64,000 bases of DNA, taken from the NCBI GenBank assembly GCA_007026445.1, contig VDMD01000003.1, positions 1,302,001 through 1,366,000 on the forward strand, in the 5' to 3' direction. A model generated the notes under the pieces. The model worked only from the letters and a program-made list of their open reading frames with translations, did no database searches and was not told the DNA's origin. Position 1 is the stretch's first letter. Every line of letters starts with the position of its first letter. The translations under genes and the position numbers were made by a program. Shown piece by piece: positions 34,768-47,000 of the stretch. The stretch comes from Schizophyllum amplum (Eukaryota; Basidiomycota; Agaricomycetes; Agaricales; Schizophyllaceae).

Positions 34768-34921
34768 ATTTCGCTAAGTCAAACTCATCTTTTGGCGTGC
34801 CCGCCAAAAGTGCCCCGAAGTAGCCCAGTCCGCTCGCAAGCTCGCTGATCCCGTGACTTTTCTCTCGCGAACCGACCATGTGATCAGCGAGCTTGCAAAG
34901 CGGACTGGCCACGCGAGTCTA
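34768..34921 (-). repeat. dispersed repeat family B, copy 3 (uninterrupted hAT target site)
   Basis: On the minus strand it reads through the hAT insertion point without interruption: CACTTTTGG CGGGCACG CCAAAAGATG. Its other end (34843-34921) is identical to copy 1 over 79 bp. It carries a strong inverted repeat: 34825-34850 pairs with 34882-34908. Confidence 0.88.
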
Positions 34922-35097
34922 CGCGATCCCTCAACGTTTACGAACCGTGACGAGAGCACGTGATTCTCACGCCTTGCGGCCGATTTAGATCATTCTGACA
35001 ACAGGACCAAACATGACACCCGTCCGGTCTGGCTCCCGCTTTCTGGCTTTCTGTGCCGCCAAACCTGTTTTTGACCACTGTATCGACTTATTTTGCT
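34922..35097. other. promoter region of the BTB-like gene
   Basis: A CACGTG E-box lies at about 34958-34963. Nothing else was recognised. Confidence 0.35.
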
Positions 35098-36313
35098 ATG
35101 CCATCAAAGGCGACCAGTACCTCGTCCATTGTATACCCTCCTGAAGCCGGCGACACCATCATTAAATGTACAATGCCTGACGGGGGCTTCTGGTCTTTCG
35201 GTGTCTCTCAACGCGATCTCGAAGGGACAGGCCTTTACCATCTTATACGCCTTGAGCGGCTGAAACGACCGTCAACGGTGCGATCATCTGGTCGTGACGT
35301 CCATCATCAGCCTCGCACTGTCCTCTTGGACGTCGACGTAGACGCTGGCGAGTTACGTGTGCTTCTGGACGCCCTACTGCACGGCCAAAGGTACGGCTCC
35401 TTATTTGCTCGAGCGTGACTGACAGCGGTATGTCAGATCAGAACTGCCCGTTGACTTGACCATCTGGCGGTCCGCCGTACTCGCTCGCCTTTCTCCCAAA
35501 TATGGCTCACCCGTTCTGACTGCAAGAGCTCTTGAGCATCTTTGCCATACGTTCTGCTGCAACCCCGATGCAGTATACCAACCGCCGCTCGCCGACTTTA
35601 CGATCGCCGTCTCTGTCGTCGAAGCAGCGCTCGCTCTCGAGGGCGTCAAAAGCTGGCTTCTTCCCGGTGCTCTTGCCTACTGCGCTCAGTTTCCGCTGCA
35701 CGTCATACAAAAGACCGCTTCGTTGCTACAGTGTGTCGATCCTCCAACTCAGCGATTGTACTCCCTGCCACCGGACTACCACAACATATGCATGCGCATG
35801 CAAGGGTCTCTCGAGAACGCCCGCGATTATCGGCGTGCCACAAACTTCAGCGCGCCTAGCAATCCCGACTGCACGGCGCCCGCCCTTTGCCGGACTACTC
35901 TGGATACTGCGTCCGACCTCACGGCGAAGGATCCCACTCTTCTTGGTGCCACTACGAGAGCTGCGCCCAAGCTCGAACGATACCTGCACGACCTCTGCGA
36001 TGCATGCACTCTGAGCTACGAACTAGCGGACCGGGTCGCGCTGTACTGCATCTGGGACGGGCTGCTGGAGCTCTTTGACGACGGCCGGACGTGGACGACA
36101 ATCCGGGCAGAAGCCCGATGCTACATTCAGGGTCTATTGGTCGATGGATCCGAAGGGCTCGGCGGAAAGAGGAAGGCCGGCCTGGCTGATCGAGGGGAGG
36201 CGTGCAAGAGGGCGAAGGTGGATGACTCAGACACTGACACCGACGAGGATGCGGACAGCTCGTTCTCACACTTGCTGGACCGGGTGATGCACTATATGCG
36301 GCCATCGGGCTAG
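35098..36313 (+). CDS. BTB/POZ-like protein, agaricomycete type
   Basis: Two exons, 35098-35390 and 35437-36313, with a 46-bp intron (GTACGG...GTCAG); 1170 nt gives 389 aa. The N-terminus (PPEAGDTIIKCTMPDGGFWS, then FGVSQRDLEGTGLYHLIRLE) and the following VDVDAGELRVLLDALLHGQR have the layout of the degenerate BTB domains common in Agaricomycetes: D-x-I-I-K-C opening, a conserved phenylalanine, and an acidic segment before a leucine-rich helix. It continues with SELPVDLTIWRSAVLARLSP and AGALAYCAQFP-like helices, a mainly helical C-terminal half (LHDLCDACTLSYELADRVAL) and a basic/acidic tail (GGKRKAG, DSDTDTDEDAD). BTB proteins often act as adaptors in Cullin-3 ligases or transcription; the role here is inferred and not specific. 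Confidence 0.7.
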
Positions 36314-36870
36314 CCCGCTCATGTATCAATCTCATGCTCACCTTGTTTTTGCGGATGCGGCTGACAAAGGCTTCCTTTCCTGAAATATGTCCGATGTTCA
36401 ACTTCGGGCTCATCGCAGTACTTTTGTCGTCGTGCGATTCCTTGTTCTTGTCTTAGGGCGTGCATTCTGCCAGATGTGTACCACAAGTGAAGGAACGAAT
36501 ACGCTTGCATTAATATTACGATGATGTGCGAGAGTGGAATACGACACTATATGTGACGAGAAGCTAGAGACAATATGTGACGGACATGGTATAATAGATA
36601 CAAGTGCATGCATGAGAGTCGTAACCGAATGATGGGATGAGAGGAAGGATGTCAACGGCCCGTACGACAAAACAGGATCAGCTCAACAGACAACCAGATG
36701 ACGAGGTACATGAATGGCAGCGGTACGGGGAACATGGTTCGGACGGAACGCCAGACCAAGTACGAGGATCATAGGGATGAAAGCCACATAACTGTCAATG
36801 GCCGCTCGCTCTACGGCAGCTTGGACCTCGGCATATCGAGAAAACGACAGCATCTGAACGCCCACACGAA
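36314..36870. other. convergent intergenic region
   Basis: 3' ends of the BTB-like gene (+) and the acidic membrane protein (-). AT-rich. No gene seen. Confidence 0.4.
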
Positions 36871-39485
36871 TTAGAAGCCCTCACCACCTGCGGCGAGCAC
36901 GCCCAGCCAGCCAAAGAACGCCATGAGGAACCGCACCATCCAGGCGGGATCCGAGTTCACGCCCAGTCCGGGGCGTAGCTGCATCGTCAGCGCGACATCA
37001 AGCGTCAGCGGTTCTGGCCGAGGCGCGAAGCGGAACTTCCACGACGGCGGCGAGGGCGGGTCCGCGTGATCGGGGAGATCCTGCAGCGGCGGATCGTCGA
37101 ACTCGTCGTCCATGTCCGCGGCACCGGGGAACCCGCCGGGCACGCTAGACTGGCGAACTATGGCGAGGGCCGCGACAGTAGGAGTGTGGGGCTTGCCCTC
37201 TACATCCTCACCGTTGTCCTTCTCGCCCGCTTCCTGCGTCTCCTCGACAGGCTCTTTGACGGTGGGAGCTATGCGCGGGGAGGCTTCGAGCTTCTTCCGG
37301 GCGTCATCGCCGGCATTGAACCGCGTCGCGGAGTCGCCCGATTTCGTACGCGTGTAGCTGATCTGCGGGGCCTCTAGGGCGCGCGCGGACCACGCAGGAC
37401 GCTTCTTGCTGCTCGCGGACGCAGGCATCGGCGGGGAAGATGGCGGCGTGGGCGTCTGAGCGGGCGTCATCTGGCACACCGGCGAGACTGCAATGTCGGA
37501 GTCGGCCGGCTTTTCCGTGGGCGACGACAGCACGACTTCTATCGATGCCAATGCCGCAGGGGACGTGGAGATGGGGGACACGACCACAACAGGCGACGAC
37601 GCCTGCGTCTCTACGGGGGACTGCGACTTGGATGCCGTAGGTGTTCGGTCCATAGCGTCCATACGCTCCTCAGAAGGCGAGGGCAGGGCGCTCCCAAGGC
37701 TCTGCGCCTTGAGACTCGCAATGTCGACTGACAGCGAGCGCGAACGGTGCGACGTTGTAGGCGAGGGTGGCTCTTCATACGAGGGTAACTCCTCTGACGA
37801 CGGCGTTGCAACGGGCGACTCGAGGAACAGCGGGGGCACATCGTCGTCGATAGAAGCGCGAGTTTCGACCACAGCGCTAGGCAGGGGAAGCTCGGGTTCG
37901 TCGTCTTCGCCCGCGCTGGAGACATCCGCGTCGTGCTCCGAGTCAGACGAGGCAGAGTCGGAGTCCGTCTCTTGGTGAACGTCTTCAGCAGCACCATCCT
38001 GCAGGGCCTCCACCATCTCCTCCGCATCCGCCTTCGTCTCTGCGCGACGTATTTCAGCTTCATAATCCTCCGCACTGGGCGGGCCTTCTTCACCGACCGG
38101 AGTCAATGTAGGCTCTGCAGGCAGGGAGGGACGGAACGGCTCGGGGCTGAAGGAGGACATGGAGAAACTGGCCTCGGTCGGTGTGACGATTTCGAAGTTG
38201 ACGGAGCAATCGTCGTCGTCTGGTACGGCGATGGCATTTGGCGCGGAGTGGGAGGATGCCCACAGCGACAAGGGTGCATGCATGGACATGGGACTGTCGC
38301 ATTGCGGGATCTCGTGCCCGTTAGGCTCCTCGACTGTCGGCGCAGGGCCCTCGTGTATCGGCGTAGGCTCCTCGATGGCTGCAACCGTCACTTCCTTTGC
38401 GCTCGTTTCAGGTAGGGGCTGCAACACGACATCGTCCTTGGCGAACTGTCGTTCTCGCTCCTCGTCAAACCTGATCAGGTCTGCTAAGGCTTGCGATGGA
38501 GATGGAGGCGGTGATAGCGAGTCCGACCAGTGGATGAGCTCTTGCTCTCGGGCATCTGGCTTTGCGGACGGCGCAGGTATCGCGACACCGTTCTTTAGTA
38601 GACTACTTGATGAGCTAGCCATATCCGAGCTGGATGAGTTCGGCGTTTGCGGACTGTCGGGGGCCGACGCGGCGGGCAGCACAGGGTGCCTCCACTCGCG
38701 CGGGCCAAACACACCGATGTCGTCCGCAGGTAGGTGGTCGTTCGATGCTGACGCCCAGACGTGCGTCGCACCGAGTTGATTCGTAGCGTGGTCGTAATGC
38801 GCGCCCCCCTCCTCCGCGGCGGTGAGCAGGTCAATCAGCGGGCGATCGTCGCTAAGCCTGCTGGGGCCGATGCCAGGCCTCGCACGCGCGGCCGGCAGGC
38901 CAGGTGACATGGGGCGCGGGATCGCCGGCGGCACGGCGCGCAGGCTGCTGACGCTGTGGCTGCGCCTCGTGTTCTCCTTGTGTAGCGGGCGCCATCGTCC
39001 TTCGGCGCGGTCCGGCAGCTGCAGCGAGCTTCGCGGCTTGTCGAGGCTCTCCGAAACTCGCGGTGGCGGCACGTCCCCGTCGTGCACGGGGTCGGCGGTC
39101 GTGGGCAGCAGGTCGAGCTCGCGCTCGTTGATCATGCGCCAACCGCGGCCCGCATTGCGCCGGGCCTCCGAGCGGCGGCACCAGAGGGCGTGCGTGATGT
39201 AGCCGATGGCGAAAGTGATGAGGGCGTAGAGAGACATGAGGAGCGGGGAGGCGCGCAGGACCGCCGCGATGGCGGTCTGCTGGACGGCGTGCGGGATGGT
39301 CGTGGTGGGTGGCCCGTTCACCGCCACGGGGAGCGGCGTATCGCGTCTGGAGGGAAATGAGTGAGCTGAGCCATCGGTGGCGGGCGAGCAGATATAAGTA
39401 CTTACCTCTGCGGCATGCCCCAGGTGTCCGGACTGGCAGCAGCGGCCAGTATGAAAGGCAGGAGCCAAGGGGTAAGTACCGCCAT
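36871..39485 (-). CDS. Signal-peptide, single-pass, acidic Ser/Pro-rich protein, unknown function
   Basis: Exons 39485-39406 and 39346-36871, joined across a 59-bp GTAAGT...CCAG intron, give 2556 nt (851 aa). A further in-frame ATG at 39506 would add seven residues. The first exon encodes a typical secretion signal (MAVLTPWLLPFILAAAASPD). After the intron comes RRDTPLPVAVNGPPTTTIPH, then a membrane helix (LLMSLYALITFAIGYITHAL) followed by basic residues, so the long remainder is probably cytoplasmic. That remainder is Ser/Pro/Glu-rich (EDDEPELPLPS; SSDSEHDADVSSAGE). The last ~60 residues are more ordered (WKFRFAPRPEPLTLDVALTM; MVRFLMAFFGWLGVLAAGGE) and may contact the membrane. Unrecognised family; possibly a surface sensor or tether (inference). 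Confidence 0.75.
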
Positions 39486-39506
39486 CGCCTCGAGGCGGAC
39501 ACGCAT

Positions 39507-40414
39507 ATTTATCGTGGCCCGACTTTATTAACTTAACCCGAGGGCATCATGCCAATGAAGGTCCTGACCAGGCCAGGTGCCCGCCGCGCGGGAGCGGCGT
39601 GGCCGAAAACGCGATCACGTGTATAATAATTGGGGATAATGTCGTGGCGCTTGACTCTTGCCTCCCCGGCTCAAATGGCCTCTCCTTGGCTCTACGCCGA
39701 AGCCAAAGTCGACGTCCTCAAGTGACCAGAGGGTGCATTGGAAGGTGACAAGTACCCCTTGGCGAGTTCGTTCTGCGCTACTTATCCGTCTCGTAAGCGA
39801 GAGATCACTAATGAAGTCCCAATGAAGTCCCGTACACCTTCATTCTAGCCGATAGCGAAAATCTCATTTTGCTGAAACTCATACCTTCGTGAATGACAAG
39901 TGATCAGTTGGAAGAAAGCCTTGTTAGCTGATCTGACTCACCGCTGTATGGCACGAAGCGAACGAATCATGCACGGTCATTTGCTAGTCATTTGTGGCAT
40001 GCCATCAGCTCGTATTTGTGGCAGACCAGCAATGCATCTGGGAGATCCAGCACAGGTAGGGAGGGTTGCCACAAATGCGCGTATCGAAGTACGAAGTACG
40101 AGGAAGTTAGCTCACTGAACTGTCCGAGCCAGAAGCAAAGGGACTGTAGGCGAGCCACCCCCGCGTCGCTGCATCGTTGACGCGTCGCGACGCGGTGGGG
40201 AAGCGAGCTTGTCATTGATTTTGCACGGGTCACCGTTCACGGCGATTGAGGATTCGCATTGATCTGCGAAAGGAGTGGCAGCAGCCACGCGGTTTCATGG
40301 CGTTTGTGGTGGCGCCCATAGTCTGACGTCTCCAGTGAACATTACACAGGACATTGGAGGATACGAGTTGTGCAGAATACGAGTCGTGTAGCGTACGAAT
40401 AACGCGATGGCTTC
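39507..40414. other. intergenic with a small inverted-repeat sequence
   Basis: Promoter of the acidic membrane protein on the left and 3' end of Hikeshi on the right. Bases 39989-40077 are bounded by the perfect 11-bp inverted repeat CATTTGTGGCA...TGCCACAAATG. No gene seen. Confidence 0.45.
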
Positions 40415-41128
40415 CTACTCCCCCCTCTCCAAAAAGCCCATGCCACCCGCGCGCACCTTGCCCACAAAATTCTCATACCACTTCATGATAATCCCCATCG
40501 GCACCGCCGTCTCCGGCGTGATCACCCCGTTCGCGAACCCAGAGATATAGTTGAACAAATGCTTCACGATCTTCTCCGCTATCAACGTCGGCTCCATAGT
40601 TGGCGTCGGCTTTGCGAGCGACGAGTTGAGCGTGTTCATCTCCGCCTGTATTTGGTCGAGGGGCTCGATAGCGATGCCGAGGACCGCTACGGCGTCGGCG
40701 TCCATAGGATTGGAGTTCGGGGAGGGCGTGCCAATAGCGGCGGAGATGGAGTGGTCGGAGGTGCTGGAGAAGGAGCCTCGTAGGCGGAATATGGCGGAGG
40801 CCTTTTCGTTGGAGAGCCTGAATGAATATATGTTGGTAGGTATTGACGATGAAGGGGAAAGTAGACATACATCCCCAACAGTTGGAAGCCTTTACCGGGC
40901 CAGAAGAGATGTACGGTGGCGCCATAACCATCGGGAAACGGTACTGTAGACCCAGGTCACACAATCAGCTTCCAGGAGTGTGAGTGGTATGGACGCACTT
41001 GTCCCAAGTAAAAACACGCATAGGTGGTTTATCGAGCTCGCGTTAGATAGCTCGAAGATCGCATGAGTGTCGTCGATCGTTTGCAGGTTTGTCTGGAGAG
41101 GACGTCCTGCAACGCAGCAGCCGAACAT
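40415..41128 (-). CDS. OPI10: Hikeshi / OPI10 family protein (Hsp70 nuclear import carrier)
   Basis: Hikeshi carries Hsp70 into the nucleus after heat stress by bridging Hsp70 and FG-nucleoporins; the yeast member is Opi10. It starts at ATG 41128 with the family opening MFGCCVAGRPLQTNLQTIDD and INHLCVFLLGT. The next exon gives VPFPDGYGATVHLFWPGKGF with QLLG, then LSNEKASAIFRLRG. The last exon contains VLGIAIEPLDQIQAEMNTL, KIVKHLFNYISGFANG, the PMGIIMKWYENFVGKV block and the C-terminal GGMGFLERGE, stopping at 40415. All conserved blocks are in order and the length (about 200 aa after splicing) fits the family. It is divergent from RTF1 across 450 bp. Confidence 0.93.
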
Positions 41129-41579
41129 TGTACGATGCTAGTCCTTCGGGTGAGTATTAGGGGAGTGCGCTGGACTATGTCCTGGATGCAGGAGAAAAGC
41201 AGCGGGCAGTTGAGAATGAAGACAAGGCGGCGATGAGCGAATTGATCCAGAAAATGCGAGAACATTGGAGGCCGTGGTGCCAGCTGCCAGTGCCTTCAAT
41301 CCGCAATCAAGAGGGATGCATAGAGGGCAATAATATCATTCTGCATGCGTGCGTCTCGGGAAACGTACTGACCCGAACACCAGAGGTGGCGATGGAAAGA
41401 GACCACAAGACGAAGAGAAGACATGCAGGCGCCGGCAGATCGGGCCGCTCGCGTGGAAGCATTGATCCGGCGTCGGCCCCTGCACTCCGGTTGACTTCAA
41501 CCTTCTGCTTTCACTACCAACAAGCGAACTCTGTGGTTGTTTGGAATCACCCTTCTGCTTCATCCGACATCTCGCAGCC
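41129..41579. other. divergent promoter, Hikeshi / RTF1
   Basis: Only housekeeping promoter sequence is expected. No repeat or extra gene seen. Confidence 0.4.
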
Positions 41580-43501
41580 ATGTCCGACTTTGAAATTGAC
41601 GACGAAATCCTCGCGCTCGCCACTGAGTCGTCCAAGGACAAGAAGCGAAAGCGCAAACAGCATCAATCGGACGGGTCGACGAAGCGGAGAAGACAGTACG
41701 ACTGAGCCTGCCTGAAGGCCCTTCAGTGATCGCTGACACTGGACAGCTCTGACGGTACCCCCGAGTCTGAGGACCGATCCGCATCCCCCGAGGCGCGCAA
41801 GAAGAAACATGCCAGCAGCGACGAGGAAGAGGACGGGGAGAAGTACCCCCTCGAGGGCAAGTACATCGACGAGGACGACAGGGAACAGTGCGTAAAACAA
41901 CTCCATACTCTCAAATGTATCTCATGCCTCTCACCAGCCTGTTGGGATTGCCAGAGCTCGAGCGCGAGAACATACTCGCGGCGCGCTTGGAAGAGCAGCA
42001 GCAAAAGCTTGACAAGGCTGGTCTCATGGCCATGTTTGCACAACATCAAGGAGGCGCTGTTGCGAGCGCCGCAAAACGCCAGCATACCGCGCGTGGTGCG
42101 ACAAAAGAGAAAACACGCAAGCTTGACGAGCTGAAAGCCAAGCGGAAGGAGAAGGACGACCGCAGCAAGGTGTGTTGGCTCTATCCAGACCGAATACCCA
42201 TGCTCACACACTCTTGCTTCAGAACAAAGACTCGCATGATAGCAGGCGCTCACGCTCTCGCTCGCGTTCCGTCTCCGACGCGGGATCCGACATGGACATG
42301 TCGGAATCAGGGGACGAAGGCTCTGACCGGCAGGAGCGTCGCGTCGAGTCGCGCCGCTCCGAGGACCGCTACCGCGAGGAAGACGTCCAACTCACCGACA
42401 TGTGGAAGGTGTGGCTCACGCGCGACATGATCGCCAAGCACTGCTACGCGCCCTGGTTCGAGGACTACGTTAAGGGTTGGTCTCCCGCTGCCTCGAGGAG
42501 GGATTCCACTCACACAGGTTTACTCAGGCGCGTGGGTACGATACCTCATCGGCAGCAACGGCGGCATGCCTGTGTACCGAGTCTGCGAGGTGGTCGGCAT
42601 AGTGGAGCGGCACAACAAGCCGTACTCGGTCGACGGCAACAAGCTCATCGACCTGGAACTTGAGCTCAAGCACGGAAGGGCGGTCAAAGCCTTTCCCATG
42701 GACAAGGTGTCTAACAGCCGCCCGTCGGACGTACGTGTGCTGCCTTATCTTCATGAACCGTATTGACGCATCATCTCAGCGGGAATTCGCACGCGCCAAG
42801 CTCGAATGGAAAGAGGGCAATTACTCCTGGCCCACCCTCGACGATATCTCCCGCAAAGCGGACGCCATGAAGCGGCTCGTCTCCCGACCCGTGACCGAGG
42901 AAGAAATTACCGCTATGACCCGGCGCGGGCGCGAGATCAAGCAACGTGTCTTCGGCAACAAGCTTACCGGCATCGCCCTCGTCTCCGAACGCGCGCGCCT
43001 CGAGCAGGCGCTCAGCCTTGCCGAGGCGCGCCGTGACGCGGACGAGATTGAGATGCTCCAGGAGCAACTCGCCGCTCTCGCCCCGCCCACCGTCAGCTCC
43101 GCCCCCTCGCGGCCGGTGTCGGATACCCCGGCCGCAACGCCCGCGAAGCAGAACGCGGAGGACCTGATGGCGCTGGTGAACGAGCGGAACCGGCGCGCGA
43201 ATGCGGAGGCGATCCGGAAGGCGGAGCAGGCTGAGCAGGAGAAGCGGCGGGCGATGAAACGCGCGGGGAATAAGCTGCTGGGGAACACGCCGATGTCGTC
43301 CAGGTAAGTCTTCAAATAAGGAAGAGAAGTGCTGGTACTGGGATGCTGACGAGCAGTAGACCGGCGACGCCGGGGACACCTGGTGTGCTGAAGGCCGTCG
43401 ATGCGGTGCGTGCGACGCCGGAGCCTGTCCTCCCGAAGGCGAAGCCCAAGGGGGCAGCGTCGGTGCTGGACTCGATTGAGGTCGACCTGGGCGACTTCTG
43501 A
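41580..43501 (+). CDS. RTF1: RTF1, Paf1 complex subunit (Plus-3 domain)
   Basis: Nuclear elongation factor; its Plus-3 domain binds phosphorylated Spt5 and it promotes H2B ubiquitination. It starts at ATG 41580 (MSDFEIDDEILALATESSKD with a KKRKRK basic tract). An acidic/basic N-terminal half follows (SSDEEEDGEKYPLEGKYIDE; LERENILAARLEEQQQKLDK; an SRSRSRS run). The Plus-3 domain spans several exons: DVQLTDMWKVWLTRDMIAKH with CYAPWFEDYVKG, then WVRYLIGSNGGMPVYRVCEV, NKLIDLELELKHGRAVKAFP and MDKVSNSRPSD. After it come REFARAKLEWKEG, the coiled segment RARLEQALSLAEARRDADEI and the C-terminal LDSIEVDLGDF ending at 43501. About seven short-intron exons; all expected regions present. Confidence 0.95.
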
Positions 43502-44074
43502 TTTGTCTGGGTATTTGGTTGATTCCGATCAGGAAATATGTATGCACACGGGTTCGCCAGGGATATCTGGGGAAAGGGCCACGAAGAGGGCCGACCTTCG
43601 AAGGCGTATGAGCCTTCAGCATGCTAAGCAGAGTTGCGCAAACGACTCTGCATATAACAGGGCTTTCATGTCCATCGTACGTGGAGTTATACAGTAACAT
43701 AAGTAGTTGAATTCGAACGTGTCCTTGTCAAATCAGTGCCTTGTTCAAACTCAAGGTGAGTCTCTGGTACTGTGGCGTGAGAAATTGATGCTGAACGGCG
43801 TTAATACTCAACTACAGACAATTGTCGGACTCGACGGCGTACGATCGTCTGCTTGTCCTACGGCGCTTGTATCAATCACACCGGCCACCCTGCTTCCAGC
43901 GATGCGACATGCTTCCGTCATCAACTTTTGGACAGCATAGGTTTCGTGACAATCAAGTTGGGCACCCGGAATTCAGCTAGCAGTCGTCCTTTACCCATAA
44001 TATTAGAAATACTTGCGCGATCGTATACTGTACACATGCGAGAGCTTATAGATCTTCTTATTCTGTCAAGACAA
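43502..44074. other. convergent intergenic region
   Basis: 3' ends of RTF1 (+) and the USP-like gene (-). No gene or repeat seen. Confidence 0.4.
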
Positions 44075-47000
44075 TCAAGAAGCCGGCATAGACGCATCCC
44101 GACTCAACGACGGACTGCTTCTCCCCATTGACGCCTCCCGAGGTCCATGCGGCCCATCCGTCCGTCCCATGGACGCATCCCGATGCGGCTGGTGAGGCGG
44201 CGCATCCCTTCCCTCCCTAGCCTGATGCGGCGGCACGTCCCGCGCGCTGGCGTCCCGGTGCTGCAGCGGCGGGTCCCGCATGATCGCATCCCTCGTCGTC
44301 GCCGCACTATTCTTCCGCAGGGCCTGCCGGTGCACGCTGCTCTGCTTCGGACTCCCTGTATGCATAGGGCTCATCCCCTGCGCGGGGCTCATTGTGTGCG
44401 TTGGGCTCATCGTGTGCGCGGCGGACTTGGGCAAGCTGTCAGACCGCGGCGGGGGCCCATCCAACCGCGATACGCCACGCGGAGGTGTTGAATCGACAGG
44501 CATTGACATCGACGGCGAGGCCGTGCGCCCAGGAGACAAGGCCTGCGCAGGCATCCCGCGCCGCACGAAGGCATCCGCAGAGCCCCATGTCGCCTCGATC
44601 CTCGCCTTGACGTCGTCCGGCAGCTTCTCGAAATACTGCGCATTACATTGGAGGACGTTGCTCTGTAGGGCTCTCTCAGTGAATATCACCAGATCAGCAG
44701 ACGCAATGAACGCACCATGAAATGTTCATGATAACGACAGTGCTCCATATCCCACCGCTCCTCCGCGCTGATTGCCCGGCTGTATATCAGGAGGAGTGGA
44801 CCCGCACCGAGTTGCATGCCGGTCGGGTCTGTTAGCACTGTGGCCTCGTCGACCTGAGCAATCCGACGATTAGATTGAGTCAACGTGTCTCAGACCGGAC
44901 TAGCAACCACTCACCTCTGTCACCTGCGCCTCGACCATCTTCCACCATTGCTCCCTTCCGTCCTGCACATACGTATATACGCTCTTTCGCCCCGGCATGC
45001 CCGTATGAACAATGACAGCGCGCAAATCGTACTGAAAATTCGACAGAACGAGGTCAATGAGTTGTACCTGCCGGCACTCTCTTCCGCCCGCACCTTAACG
45101 TTCTGCAGCGCAGGCGTATTATGCAGCTGGGACAGTTGCCCTTCGACTGCCAATATTCGTTGATCAATCGCTGTTTGTGAAGAAGGTCAATCGCGCATCA
45201 CAACAGTGGACGACCGTAAACAAAATAATCGTAACTGCAGTGAAACCGACCACTCCGCATCAGAATCAACTCACCTGCGACTTCGTCTTCCAGTTTTTCC
45301 GCAATGCGCTTCAACCTATCCGCCATGCCGTCCGGCGCGATGGGCCGATCAGGCGCGTCCTTCGCGATCGCGATGTGCTCGAAGTAGTGGATATTGGAAC
45401 GGAGGTTGCCAAGAACATCGGAGTCCTTGAAAGCGGATGTCAATAGGGGTTTGCAGCAGACAAAGCCCAACGACAGCGCTGCTATGCGCCACCGCGTTCG
45501 TGCTATGGCACAAGACGAAGAAGCAACGAGGGCAGTATCCCGCAAGATATATTCAAACTCACCTCGAACCGCGTCAATAAATTCCTCTTCGCATGACACT
45601 GCCTGATATCTGCGAGCATTTCTAGCCGCGCGTCCCGGATCTGCACGGCCGTCTCGACATTCTGCATGAGAAACTGGTCGAGGAAAAATGACTTCGGATA
45701 GCGGAAGCCGTCGTGCGTTGGGACGGCGGATGCTTGATAGAAGCCTGTGGCGGAGTGAGTCGACCAAATCATTAATTCTTCCTCAAAGCAACTGCACAAC
45801 CACCCTGCTCCCTACTCACCTCCCACATGCGTACTCATATGAGACAGCTCGAACGCCAGCAATTGCGACGGATTCGAGATCGCGTTGAACTGCAACGCCT
45901 CCTGCGGCGACTCCGGCTCACGATACAGCGCCATCACGTCGGTCAGCCGCGAGAGCAGGTCGTTGCCCGAAGGCTGGTTACTCCCGGTGTTCACAATAAC
46001 CACGCAGTCGTTTTCTGCTTTGTGCTGCGATGTAAGCTGTGGCTTGCCGCCAATGAGCTGCGCTGTGACGTGCTCGAAGTGGAAGATGCGGTTCCTGTGG
46101 GGGTGTGCGGATGAGAATGAGACGCGGAAACAAGACGGCAGATGCAGAAACTGGCCTGTCGGGGTCCGTGTCGCTGCATTGCCGGGCATAGCTTTCTTCT
46201 ATCAGGCGAGCGATTTGGGTGTATAGCGCTGGTGGGGTTCGTTCATACTAAGGTTTGCAAAAGATCATCAACGCACTTTTGCATAAATATTCGGGGGTGG
46301 CGTCAACAGTCCAGAGCGCTGGACGCAGTGACAAGATCGCCTTCTCGTCGTCCAGAACATTGATGCACGAGTAGTCCATATATGAGAAGAGCTCTATGAG
46401 ATTCCATAATGCGTTCTCTGGACAGCGTATATGTCAAGCTCGGGGGAGATGTGAAAAGGGAATGGGAGGGGGGAAACGTACCGTTATCATCTACGGAATA
46501 CCGGTCGACGTACGCTGGAGGCCGTAGTTTGGATATGACCTGCCGTACTTGCGGTGTGAAGAATAATGCGTGCAAGACCTGCCCAGAGAGGTCAGTCATC
46601 GGACGAGTGACGACAGATTCAACACACAGCGGTGGTATAGGCCAAGGAGCTTGGCTCGACACGGACAGAGACAGGCCTGTATTCCTATGAGCGCCAGCAG
46701 AAGGTTCGATGCACTGACGCACGCCTCTGGCTGTCTAACGAGGTCCTCCATGTTCAGCTCCTCCGCTTGATCGACGATCATCGAGTCCTGATAGCTCGCG
46801 GCCAGCACGTCCTGCAGCGCACGGTCTTCGTTGTTCTGCGTCGCCGCCGCGCTTGTCTACACAGCCATCAGCGCCACCTCTAACGCTGCAGTCCGACAGA
46901 CGCACCGCACTCGCCGGGACCATCGACCAGTTCGCATCCGCCCCCCGCTCTGACGGGCCAAACTGCGGCTGGTGGATGTCCCCAGAGGTGTCCCCGCGCG

